Shown here in pieces: positions 34,949 to 43,259 of a DNA stretch of 64,000 nucleotides. The DNA lies in contig JBOGIG010000063.1 in NCBI GenBank assembly GCA_050742455.1, forward strand, positions 1 to 64,000, in the 5' to 3' direction. Numbering within the stretch: position 1 is the stretch's first letter; every line of letters begins with the position of its first letter. The notes below the pieces were generated by a model. That model worked only from the letters and a program-made list of their open reading frames with translations, did not search any database and had not been told where the DNA came from. This DNA is from JBOGIG01 sp050742455 (GTDB lineage: Bacteria; Actinomycetota; Acidimicrobiia; Acidimicrobiales; JBOGIG01). A program made the position numbers and the translations under genes.

Positions 34949-35941
34949 CTAGTCGGAAGGGCGAGAATGACGCCGTGCTCGGCGCTCCGAGCGTTCGGCC
35001 CGATCCAGGCGCTCGGACAATCCGGTCCACGCCACCCGACGACTCCTAACAAATCGAGCCTGATCCGTCCCCGCTCCGGTGCGCACCGAGCGAGTCGCCG
35101 ACCGGGTGGGACGAGAGGACATGGCCCCTTGACGGCGGGCCCGCCAGCGATACAACGAACTCTCGGTACGGGCAGGCTTGTCGGCCCGGGCCAGTGATGC
35201 CTGGCGCCAGTCCCGCCACCGCGACTCCACCCGGCCGACCCGCCACGCCGGGACTACAGGACGAGCCACCGGAGGAAGATCCTGTACGGTTGCCACGACG
35301 GTTGGCTCCACGCTCGCCGCTCCGTCCCCGCTCGGGGCCATGTCGGGCCCGGTAAGCGAAGCCTGGGTCCACACCCGATAAAAGCGGTTGAGAGCCGTAC
35401 CCGAGGTCAGGACGAGCATGACCCACAGCATGGGTATCAACAGGACCGGAAAGGCAAGGCCGATACACAGGGCAATGACCCGCTCGGCCCTCTCCATGAC
35501 ACCGCCGCGGGCCACAAAGCCCAGCGACTCGGCCTTGGCCCGCTCGTAGGAGACAAGGGTGGAAACACCCAGTACAGCCAGGACCAGGACGGCTCCACGC
35601 CCGCCCCGACCGGCGTGCCCGACGGCCAGGAACCAGGCCAGGCCCCCCAGGACCAGGGCGTCGGAAACCCGGTCCGACACCGAGTCGAAAAATGCCCCAC
35701 GAGCCGAAGCGGTACCGGAAGCCTTGGCCACAGGTCCGTCGAGCAGGTCAGGCAGGGCCGAGGCGACGAGGGCCAATAAGGCCCCGAACAGATGGCCGGT
35801 GACCAGCAGAGCAGCGGTAACGCCGCTCATAACCAGTCCCGTGATCGTGAGCTGGTCGGCCGAGATGCCCAGGCGCCCCAGTGCCGCCCCCATCGGTGCG
35901 GTCTTGTTGTCCACGCCGGAACGCCAGCGGGAGTCGAACAT
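34949..35941 (-). CDS. CDP-alcohol phosphatidyltransferase (phosphatidylinositol-phosphate synthase-like)
   Basis: 330 aa. The metal/CDP motif DLLDGPVAKASG..RGAFFDSVSD matches D-xx-DG-xx-A-R..G-xxx-D-xxx-D, with Lys in place of the usual Arg after Ala. About five to six TM segments in the first 195 residues. A long C-terminal tail of about 130 residues rich in Arg, Ser and Thr follows and looks disordered and cytoplasmic. ATG at 35941 with AGGAG 6 bp upstream. Likely makes phosphatidylinositol phosphate for PIM synthesis given the patA-like neighbour. Confidence 0.85.
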   Translation of the reverse strand: MFDSRWRSGVDNKTAPMGAALGRLGISADQLTITGLVMSGVTAALLVTGHLFGALLALVASALPDLLDGPVAKASGTASARGAFFDSVSDRVSDALVLGGLAWFLAVGHAGRGGRGAVLVLAVLGVSTLVSYERAKAESLGFVARGGVMERAERVIALCIGLAFPVLLIPMLWVMLVLTSGTALNRFYRVWTQASLTGPDMAPSGDGAASVEPTVVATVQDLPPVARPVVPAWRVGRVESRWRDWRQASLARADKPARTESSLYRWRARRQGAMSSRPTRSATRSVRTGAGTDQARFVRSRRVAWTGLSERLDRAERSERRARRHSRPSD

Positions 35942-36076
35942 AAACTGCTCCTAAGGATCAGGTGTCCCCTTCACGCTACCACCTCGCCCTTATAGGCTGA
36001 CGGAAAAGCGACATGGGACAAGTCCTGGGTCCATCTGATACACCGGTCCGGGGCCGAACGATAGCGAGGTGCCCGG

Positions 36077-38137
36077 TTGAATCCGTACCCGTCGAATCAG
36101 ATACGCAATGTGGCCTTCGTCGGTCACGGCGGAGCGGGCAAGACTTCACTGGTCGAGGCACTCCTGTACTGCACCGGGAACATCGCTCGACCAGGTCGGG
36201 TCGAAGACGGCAACACCGTGTGCGACTTCGAGCCCGAGGAGGTCAAGCGCCATATATCGGTGAGCCTGGCCGTGGCCGCGGCCGAGTACCAGGGCTTCAA
36301 GCTCAACCTCATCGACGCCCCGGGCTATGCCGACTTCTCGGGTGAGGTTTCGGCTGCGCTGAGCGCGGCCGACATGGCCGTCTTCGTCGTCTCCGCCGTC
36401 GAGGGAGTCGAGGTACAAACCGAATGGGCATGGCGCCTGGCCGCCTCCCATGAACTGCCCCGGATGATCTTCATAAACAAGCTGGACCGGGAGCGGGCCG
36501 GCTTCCAACGTACCCTCGAACAGCTCCGGGACCATTTCGGGGCCGGGATTGCCCCCTTGGAGCTGCCCATCGGAGCCGAAGGGGCCTTTTGTGGCATCGC
36601 CGACCTGTTGACCGACACTGCATACATCTACGCCGATGGCCAGGCCACCCCGGGTCGCATCCCTACAGACATGGAACCCCTAGAACACCAGGTCCACGAC
36701 AACCTGGTCGAGGGAATCGTGGTAGCCGACGACTCGCTCACGGAGCGATACCTCGATGGCGATCTCCCCACCGCAGCGGAGTTGGAGGCCACCCTGGCGG
36801 CTGGGGTGGGGGCGGCCAGCGTATTTCCCGTGGTATGTGGATCGGCGACACGCAACATAGGCATCGATCGCTTGGCGGCCTTCCTTTGCGAGATCGGGCC
36901 CTCTCCTCTCCAGCGACCACCCATTGTGGCTCGGGCCGGGGATGCCAAGACCGAAGTGGCCTGCGACCAAGGCGGGCCGCCGCTGGCTCAGGTGTTCAAG
37001 ACGGTGGCCGACCCGTACGTGGGCAAGGTCAGCCTTTTCAAAGTCCTGTCGGGTACCCTTCGCCCCGACACCACCTTGACCAACTCCACTCGCCACAGCG
37101 AGGAGCGCCTCCATGGCCTGTTTGCCATGAAAGGCAAGGAGCAGATCACCGTTGCCTCGATTCCCGCCGGTGACATAGGGGCGGTGGCCAAATTGGCCCT
37201 GCTGGCAACCGGGGACACGCTGGCGCCAAAGAACATGCCGGTCGTGGTGGACTCCTTTGCTCTGGAGCCGCCGGCTCTGACCGTAGCCATCAAGCCACGC
37301 TCCAACGGTGACGAGGACAAGCTGATGACCGCCCTGCACCGCTTGTGCGACGAGGACCCCACTTTGGTCATAGAACGCAACGACGAGACCCACCAGACGC
37401 TACTGAGCGGGATGGGCGAGACCCACCTGGGCATCGTGGCCGAACGTCTCAGCCGCAAGTTCGGCGTGGAAGTTCTTACCGAGGAGGTCCTGGTTCCCTA
37501 TCGGGAGACGATTTCGGCCGGGGCCGAGGCCGAAGGCAAATACAAGAAGCAAACTGGCGGTCATGGCCAGTACGGCGTGGTGGAACTGAGGATCTCACCT
37601 CTCGAACGGGGCGGCGGCTTCAGCTTTGTGGACAAGGTCGTCGGAGGGGCGATCCCCCGTCAGTTCATTCCTGCGGTGGAGAAAGGGGTGGCCGAGGCCA
37701 TGGCCATGGGCGGGGTCACGGGCTACCCGGTGGTCGACGTCGAGGTGACCTGCCTGGACGGCAAGCACCATCCAGTGGACTCGTCGGAGATGAGCTTCAA
37801 GATGGCCGCCTCGCTCGGATTCAAAGAAGCCATGGCCAAAGCCGCCCCGGTCTTGTTGGAGCCGATCTCTCATTTGGAGGTGACCGTTCCGGCCAATTAC
37901 CAAGGCGAGGTGATGGGCGACCTCAATTCCAGGCGGGGGCGCCTTCAGGGAACCGACGCGGGCCCCCACGGCCATCAGATCATCGTGGCCCTGGTCCCTA
38001 CGGCCGAGGTAATGCGCTACGCCATCGATTTGCGGGCCATCACCGGCGGTCGGGGTCGCTTCTCACTGCGCCATGACCACTACGACGTGGCCCCGTCCCA
38101 CCTGGCCCAGAAGTTGAGTCGCCGCACCCCCGACTGA
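36077..38137 (+). CDS. FusA2-like elongation factor G paralogue
   Basis: 686 aa GTPase. P-loop GHGGAGKTS (about 16-24), DAPGYADF (G3) and NKLDRE (G4), then EF-G domains II-V. Switch I differs from canonical EF-G: VKRHISVSL stands where ERGITI is expected. This resembles mycobacterial FusA2, which is not a simple translocase. TTG start at 36077. Function may be ribosome recycling or rescue, unknown. Confidence 0.9.
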   Translation: MNPYPSNQIRNVAFVGHGGAGKTSLVEALLYCTGNIARPGRVEDGNTVCDFEPEEVKRHISVSLAVAAAEYQGFKLNLIDAPGYADFSGEVSAALSAADMAVFVVSAVEGVEVQTEWAWRLAASHELPRMIFINKLDRERAGFQRTLEQLRDHFGAGIAPLELPIGAEGAFCGIADLLTDTAYIYADGQATPGRIPTDMEPLEHQVHDNLVEGIVVADDSLTERYLDGDLPTAAELEATLAAGVGAASVFPVVCGSATRNIGIDRLAAFLCEIGPSPLQRPPIVARAGDAKTEVACDQGGPPLAQVFKTVADPYVGKVSLFKVLSGTLRPDTTLTNSTRHSEERLHGLFAMKGKEQITVASIPAGDIGAVAKLALLATGDTLAPKNMPVVVDSFALEPPALTVAIKPRSNGDEDKLMTALHRLCDEDPTLVIERNDETHQTLLSGMGETHLGIVAERLSRKFGVEVLTEEVLVPYRETISAGAEAEGKYKKQTGGHGQYGVVELRISPLERGGGFSFVDKVVGGAIPRQFIPAVEKGVAEAMAMGGVTGYPVVDVEVTCLDGKHHPVDSSEMSFKMAASLGFKEAMAKAAPVLLEPISHLEVTVPANYQGEVMGDLNSRRGRLQGTDAGPHGHQIIVALVPTAEVMRYAIDLRAITGGRGRFSLRHDHYDVAPSHLAQKLSRRTPD

Positions 38138-38247
38138 GGCTCGGTTTGGTCATACGTCATGGATCCGTTTGATCGTGGAGCCATCCGGGTAATCATCCGG
38201 TCAGTGCCACGTCAACGCCAACGTCCGCGGCAACCTTGGAGGCTCCT

Positions 38248-38787
38248 ATGGGCATAAGAGCTGCCAACAATCTCTGCCAGGGACTGATCGTGGCCACGCT
38301 GCCCAAGGCCCCAAGCCGGGGCCAGGTGGTCACTCATGGTCAGGCCATGGGTGAAGCGGTCCACCTCATCGATAAAGCGTTCCAGGACGTGGCTCACGGC
38401 CGCTTCGAGCGTTCCCTATCCGGACTGACTGCCCTGGCCGCGGCGGTGACAACGGCGGAAATCTACATCGAGCACTACCGGGCAAGCTTCGGCAACAAGA
38501 TGATGTGGAGCCCGATTATCGTCACCCCCCCCTTGGTGATAGCGGGAATCGCCGGCGTCTTCTCCCGCCGCTGGGCCAAGACCGCTCTGCCCGTAGCCGC
38601 AGCCATCTACACGGCCAACGGGTTGGCCGGCGAGTACTTCCACGCCCGAGGAGTGGCTCGACGCCCGGGGGGTTGGGGCTTAGCTTCCTACAACGTGCCC
38701 ATGGGCCCGCCCATCGCCGCCCCTGGGCTCATGACCATGGTCGGGGGCATGGGACTGCTGGCCGCACTACTGCGCCGGGAGAAGTAG
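38248..38787 (+). CDS. Membrane protein of unknown function
   Basis: 179 aa from the ATG at 38248, which has GGAGG 5 bp upstream (an in-frame start at 38236 lacks one). At least two to three hydrophobic segments (WSPIIVTPPLVIAGIAGVFS, ALPVAAAIYTANG and a C-terminal APGLMTMVGGMGLLAALL). No domain recognised. The stop overlaps the start of the following gene (TAGTG), implying co-expression with the dehydrogenase cassette. Confidence 0.75.
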   Translation: MGIRAANNLCQGLIVATLPKAPSRGQVVTHGQAMGEAVHLIDKAFQDVAHGRFERSLSGLTALAAAVTTAEIYIEHYRASFGNKMMWSPIIVTPPLVIAGIAGVFSRRWAKTALPVAAAIYTANGLAGEYFHARGVARRPGGWGLASYNVPMGPPIAAPGLMTMVGGMGLLAALLRREK

Positions 38788-39602
38788 TGGCCGACCTGTC
38801 CAAGGCCGGACATCTCCCGAATCTACGGCCTGATCGCCAGCCTCCCCATCCATCTTGGCTACCCCGCCAACGCCGGGGGACGACGCCCCAGATGATCGGC
38901 CGCTACCCCGACTACGACGTCTTCGACGCGGCTTCGACCTGGGACGTGGCCACGGCCAAGGTGGTCACGGACCGCATGGCCATAGGGAGCGGCGCCCGGG
39001 ACCAGGAGGGGGGCGGCCCCGGTGGGGTCCTGATCAGCTCCGGGGACAACGGGCCCGGGGATGGCCAGGGGTTGCGCTTCTTCCGGGTCGAGGAGGAGGC
39101 CACCCTGCGGGCATTTTGCGACGTGGTGGTGGCCCAAGACGAAGACCCCCGCATCCCGGTGGCCGAAATGGTTGACGACAAACTTTTTTGTGGTCGCCTG
39201 GATGGCTACCAGTACGCCGACATGCCCGACGACCGCGACACCTGGCACCTGGTTCTGGCCGGGCTGGATGAAGTGGCTGTGGCCCGCTACGGCCGGGCCG
39301 GATTCGCCCAATGCGAACCCGAGGCGGCCCTTGCCATCGTCGAGGGCCTGGCCCATGCCACCCTGGAGGGCGGATCGTGGGATCAGCTCAATGTGGCCCG
39401 AGCCTGGGCCGTGTGCATGAGATCGATCCTGGCGGCGTTCTACTCCCATCCCTGGGCCTGGAACGAGATCGGGTTTGGCGGACCCGCTTACCCACGGGGT
39501 TACATGCGTCTCGGTCCGGTGGGCAATCTCGAGCCCTTCGAGAAACCGGGAGCCACCAGTGAGGACCCGGCACAAGTCGCCAATCAGCTGAGGCCGAACT
39601 GA
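38787..39602 (+). CDS. Gluconate 2-dehydrogenase subunit 3-like protein
   Basis: 271 aa from a GTG at 38787; ATG 38892 is an alternative. LRAFCDVVVAQDEDPRIPVAEMVDDKL and later AFYSHPWAWNEIGFGGPAYPRGY match the small-subunit family that pairs with GMC flavoproteins. No Tat signal peptide is obvious, which is atypical of the secreted gluconate dehydrogenase. The GMC gene begins 1 bp after the stop. Confidence 0.8.
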   Translation: MADLSKAGHLPNLRPDRQPPHPSWLPRQRRGTTPQMIGRYPDYDVFDAASTWDVATAKVVTDRMAIGSGARDQEGGGPGGVLISSGDNGPGDGQGLRFFRVEEEATLRAFCDVVVAQDEDPRIPVAEMVDDKLFCGRLDGYQYADMPDDRDTWHLVLAGLDEVAVARYGRAGFAQCEPEAALAIVEGLAHATLEGGSWDQLNVARAWAVCMRSILAAFYSHPWAWNEIGFGGPAYPRGYMRLGPVGNLEPFEKPGATSEDPAQVANQLRPN

Positions 39603-39603
39603 G

Positions 39604-41280
39604 TTGAAGCGCAACCTGTTGAAAGGCGCCATCGGCCCGAAAGACAACGACTCGCGCTACCTCTTGGACGTCCACCGGCGGGATCTCCCGGGCCTGGAAA
39701 CCATGGCCCATTACGACGACTCCGACGAGGTCGACCTGTGTGTGGTGGGGGCGGGGGCGGGAGGCTCGGTCCTGGCCCAACGCCTGGCCCGGGCTGGATG
39801 GCGGGTTGTCATCATCGAAGCCGGCCCCTTTTGGCACCCCGATGAGGATTGGGTGTCCGACGAGGCCGGGTCCCACGAGTTGTACTGGACCCAAAAGCGC
39901 ATCATCGGGGGTGCAGATCCCATCGAGATGGGCAAGAACAATTCAGGCCGAGGCGTTGGGGGGTCGATGGTCCACTACGCGGGCTACTGCCCGCGCTTTC
40001 ATCCTTCGGACTTCAACACCTACACCGTGGACGGGGTCGGCGCCGACTGGCCCATCGAGTACGAGAACATAAGGGCTCACTACGAGATGGTGGAGGCCGA
40101 ACTACCTGTGGCCGGTCAGAACTGGCCCTGGGGCTACCCGCACACCTACCCGTTCTCGCCCCACCCGATTTCCCAGGCCGCCTCGGTGCTTTGGAAAGGG
40201 GCCCTGGCCTGTGGCATCAAGATGCGGGTCGGACCAGTGGGAATTACCAATGGGGTGTTCGGAAACCGGCCCCACTGCATCTACCGGGGCTACTGCCTCC
40301 AGGGTTGCAAGGTCAATGCCAAGGCCAGCCCGTATGTCACCCACCTCCCCGATGCCCTGGCCCATTCGACCGAGATTCGAAGCCGTTGCATGGCCGCTCG
40401 GGTCGAACTCGACGCCCGCGGTGAAAGGGCCATCGGGGTCACCTATATCCGGGAGGGCGAGAAGGTGGAGCACTTGCAACGGGCCAAGGTTGTGGCCGTC
40501 TCGTGCTACTCGATCGAAACACCACGGCTGCTGTTGAACTCGACGTCGCCCGCCTTCCCGCAAGGTCTGTGCAACAACGAGGACCAGGTGGGCCGCTACG
40601 TCATGGTCCAGGGGGCATCCCAGACAGCGGGCCGCTTCCCCGAAGAGCTACGCATGTACAAGGGACCGCCCCCAGAGGTTTCGTCCGAGGACTTCTATGA
40701 GACGGATAAGTCACGGGGCTTCGCCCGGGGCTTTTCCATCCAGACCGTCGCCCCCCTTCCGATCGGCTGGGCAGAGCACGTACTGGCCGACGGCCACTGG
40801 GGACGGGCGCTGCGTGAGTACATGCGTGACTACAACCACTGGACGACCATTGGCGTGCTCAACGAGCTGTTACCCCAGGCCGACAACCGGGTCACACTGG
40901 CCTCCGAAACCGACCCCTACGGGCTACCCGTAGCCCGATTCGACCACAGCCTGAGCGACAACGACAGGGCCAATATCGCCTACTCCACCAAGGTGATCAA
41001 AAATATTCTGACCGCGGCGGGGGCCCAAGACATCCTCACCATCCACCGCTACGCCCACCTCATCGGCGGCGCCAGGATGGGCACTACGCCGGCCGAAAGC
41101 GTGGTTGATGCCAACCAGCGCACCTGGGCCGTGCCCAACCTGTATCTCTCCGACGGGAGCGTTTGTCCCACGCAGGGTTCGGCCAACCCCGCCCTTACCA
41201 TCATGGCCCTGGCTTCCCGCTTGGGCGCCCACCTGGCCACGAGAAGACCAGCCGCACTGGCCCCAGGCCATCATCAATAG
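39604..41280 (+). CDS. GMC-family FAD oxidoreductase
   Basis: 558 aa. The FAD motif LCVVGAGAGGSVLAQRLARAG is followed by VIIEAGP. GRGVGGSMVHYAGY and the C-terminal HLIGGARMGTTPAESVVDANQRT with SVCPTQGSANPALTIMAL are GMC signatures. TTG start right after the upstream subunit gene. Oxidises an alcohol or a sugar; no cytochrome c subunit is nearby, so the electron acceptor is unknown. Confidence 0.9.
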   Translation: MKRNLLKGAIGPKDNDSRYLLDVHRRDLPGLETMAHYDDSDEVDLCVVGAGAGGSVLAQRLARAGWRVVIIEAGPFWHPDEDWVSDEAGSHELYWTQKRIIGGADPIEMGKNNSGRGVGGSMVHYAGYCPRFHPSDFNTYTVDGVGADWPIEYENIRAHYEMVEAELPVAGQNWPWGYPHTYPFSPHPISQAASVLWKGALACGIKMRVGPVGITNGVFGNRPHCIYRGYCLQGCKVNAKASPYVTHLPDALAHSTEIRSRCMAARVELDARGERAIGVTYIREGEKVEHLQRAKVVAVSCYSIETPRLLLNSTSPAFPQGLCNNEDQVGRYVMVQGASQTAGRFPEELRMYKGPPPEVSSEDFYETDKSRGFARGFSIQTVAPLPIGWAEHVLADGHWGRALREYMRDYNHWTTIGVLNELLPQADNRVTLASETDPYGLPVARFDHSLSDNDRANIAYSTKVIKNILTAAGAQDILTIHRYAHLIGGARMGTTPAESVVDANQRTWAVPNLYLSDGSVCPTQGSANPALTIMALASRLGAHLATRRPAALAPGHHQ

Positions 41281-41293
41281 ACAGGAAAGCAAA

Positions 41294-42307
41294 ATGGGCA
41301 AGATCGCAGTAATCACAGGCGCGTCAGCTGGCGTGGGCCGGGCCACAGCGCGCGCCTTTGCCGAAAACGGGTTCGACGTGGCGCTTATTGCGCGGGGCCG
41401 GGCCGGCCTGGATGCCGCGGCCAAAGAAGTGGAGAATACTGGCCGCCGAGCCTTGGCCATCTCCACCGATGTATCCCAGTTCGATCAGGTCGACGCGGCC
41501 GCCACCCGGGTGGAAACGGAATTGGGGCCGATCGACGTCTGGGTGAACAACGCCATGACCACGGTCTTCGCACCGACCTGGGAGGTGAGGCCCGCCGACT
41601 TCCAGCGGGCCATCGAGGTGACATTCCTGGGCCAGGTGTGGGGCACTATGGTGGCCCTGTCCAAGATGCGGCCCCGGGATCGGGGCCAGATCGTCAATGT
41701 TGGTTCCGCCCTGGCCTTCATCGGTATCCCCCTGCAGTCGGCCTACTGCGCGTCCAAGTTCGCCTGCCGGGGCTTTTTCGAGTCGACCCGGGCCGAGCTG
41801 ATACACGAGAAAAGCCACATCCGCATGAGCATGGTCCACCTCCCCGCGGTCAACACCCCCCAGTTCGATTGGTGCCAGACCGTCTTCGATGACCACCCCC
41901 AACCGGCCCCGCCCATCTATCAGCCCGAGATCCCGGCCAAGTTCATTCTTGAAGTAGCCCTGGACGGCCGCCGGGACAAGATCATCGGATCGTGGAACAA
42001 GATCCTGGTCGCAGCAGCCCGTATTGCCCCGGGCCTGGGAAACCAATACGCCGCCATCGGGGCGTGGGAAAGCCAGCTCACCAACAAGAAGATTCGGCCT
42101 AACCGAGGAGACAATCTCTACGAGCCTGTTGATTCCGATACCGACCACGGGGCTCACGGGCAATTCGACCATGACGCCCATGGGTTCTTTACCCCAAGCT
42201 TCTTGAGAACACTGCCCACCACTGCGAGGACATTCTGCGTGGCCGTGGCCAAGACCGTCGAGGACAAGAGACGCCGCCAGGGAGTGGACCAAGGCTGCAA
42301 ACGTTAA
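41294..42307 (+). CDS. Short-chain dehydrogenase/reductase
   Basis: 337 aa. Rossmann motif TGASAGVGRA, NNAM, catalytic Ser in VGSALAF and the YCASK catalytic Tyr/Lys. An extension of about 90 residues follows the usual 250-residue core and contains Asp/His-rich DTDHGAHGQFDHDAHGFF. ATG at 41294 preceded by AGGAAAG. 13 bp after the GMC gene, so probably the same pathway. Ends overlapping the convergent epimerase-like gene by 4 bp. Confidence 0.88.
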   Translation: MGKIAVITGASAGVGRATARAFAENGFDVALIARGRAGLDAAAKEVENTGRRALAISTDVSQFDQVDAAATRVETELGPIDVWVNNAMTTVFAPTWEVRPADFQRAIEVTFLGQVWGTMVALSKMRPRDRGQIVNVGSALAFIGIPLQSAYCASKFACRGFFESTRAELIHEKSHIRMSMVHLPAVNTPQFDWCQTVFDDHPQPAPPIYQPEIPAKFILEVALDGRRDKIIGSWNKILVAAARIAPGLGNQYAAIGAWESQLTNKKIRPNRGDNLYEPVDSDTDHGAHGQFDHDAHGFFTPSFLRTLPTTARTFCVAVAKTVEDKRRRQGVDQGCKR

Positions 42308-43221
42308 GGGCCAAGCCTCACACCCCAGGTGGTAGTGAGCGTTTGGCCCGGGTCAAGGCGGATCAGGCCCTGGCCACTCTGGAAAGCGTTGGGCGGGCAC
42401 GTCATCGGCTCGGTCCCCAGGCCAAGACGCTGGCGGGCCGGACTTAGCGTGTCCCCTGTGTAGATCTCGATAATCGGGTAGTGCTCATCCACCCACAGCT
42501 CGGCCCGGGTTCCATCGGGGGCCGTGAGGCGGGCCCAGGCCCGTCCCCGGTCGTCACGGGTGAGATCGGTGAACGGCATGTCGATCCTTTGTTGTCCGAG
42601 GAGCCTCTCCTGCCGGAAATCCACGTCGGTGCCCTCAAGTTTCGACTGCCCAGTCGGCAGCTGGCGTTCGTTGGCCGTGAGTATGCAGGTGGCGGCGTCT
42701 AACTGCAGGGTGCAATCGTCAATGCGTCCGCTCCCCGGTGATAGGTAGGGATGCTGGCCCGCTCCGTATGGGCAGGCCCTCTCCCCCAGGTTGGTGGCCG
42801 TGGTGGCGACCACTAGCCCCTCCTCGCCCAATTCGTAGGCCACCCGGATATCCACCGTGAACGGGTAGCCCTTGAGCGGGTAAAGGCGGGTCCCCATGAC
42901 CACCCTGGTGGTTTCGTATTCGATTGCCTGCCACGACCTCCAGTGCAGGAACCCATGGATGGCGTTGTGCTTTTCTGGCTCGGTCAAGGCCACCTGGTAG
43001 TCAACTCCGTCGAAGCGGTAGGCACCATCGGCCAAACGATTGGGCCACGGGATCAGCGGGGAACCATGGGCGCCATCGCACATGACATCGAGGGGATAGG
43101 AATCGAGCACTGGCCTCTCCCCCACCACATACTCGCGAATCCCTCCGCCTACCTCGACGATGGTGGCCTTTTGTTCGCCATCTCGAATTTCAAACTGCTC
43201 ACCTGAAGGCGGTGTGGTCAT
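42304..43221 (-). CDS. Aldose 1-epimerase-family protein
   Basis: Galactose-mutarotase-like beta-sandwich of about 305 aa from ATG 43221 (AGGAG 8 bp upstream; an earlier in-frame start at 43299 overlaps the next gene). SPLIPWPNRLADGAYRF, HNAIHGFLHWRSW and GAGQHPYL contain the Arg and His positions expected in the family. Acts on an aldohexose or sugar phosphate; specificity unknown. Downstream of, and transcribed with, the GH15 gene. Confidence 0.87.
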   Translation of the reverse strand: MTTPPSGEQFEIRDGEQKATIVEVGGGIREYVVGERPVLDSYPLDVMCDGAHGSPLIPWPNRLADGAYRFDGVDYQVALTEPEKHNAIHGFLHWRSWQAIEYETTRVVMGTRLYPLKGYPFTVDIRVAYELGEEGLVVATTATNLGERACPYGAGQHPYLSPGSGRIDDCTLQLDAATCILTANERQLPTGQSKLEGTDVDFRQERLLGQQRIDMPFTDLTRDDRGRAWARLTAPDGTRAELWVDEHYPIIEIYTGDTLSPARQRLGLGTEPMTCPPNAFQSGQGLIRLDPGQTLTTTWGVRLGP

Positions 43222-43259
43222 GGTACGAACTCCTGTCTTGTGTCGAGCTTGGGTCGGTT

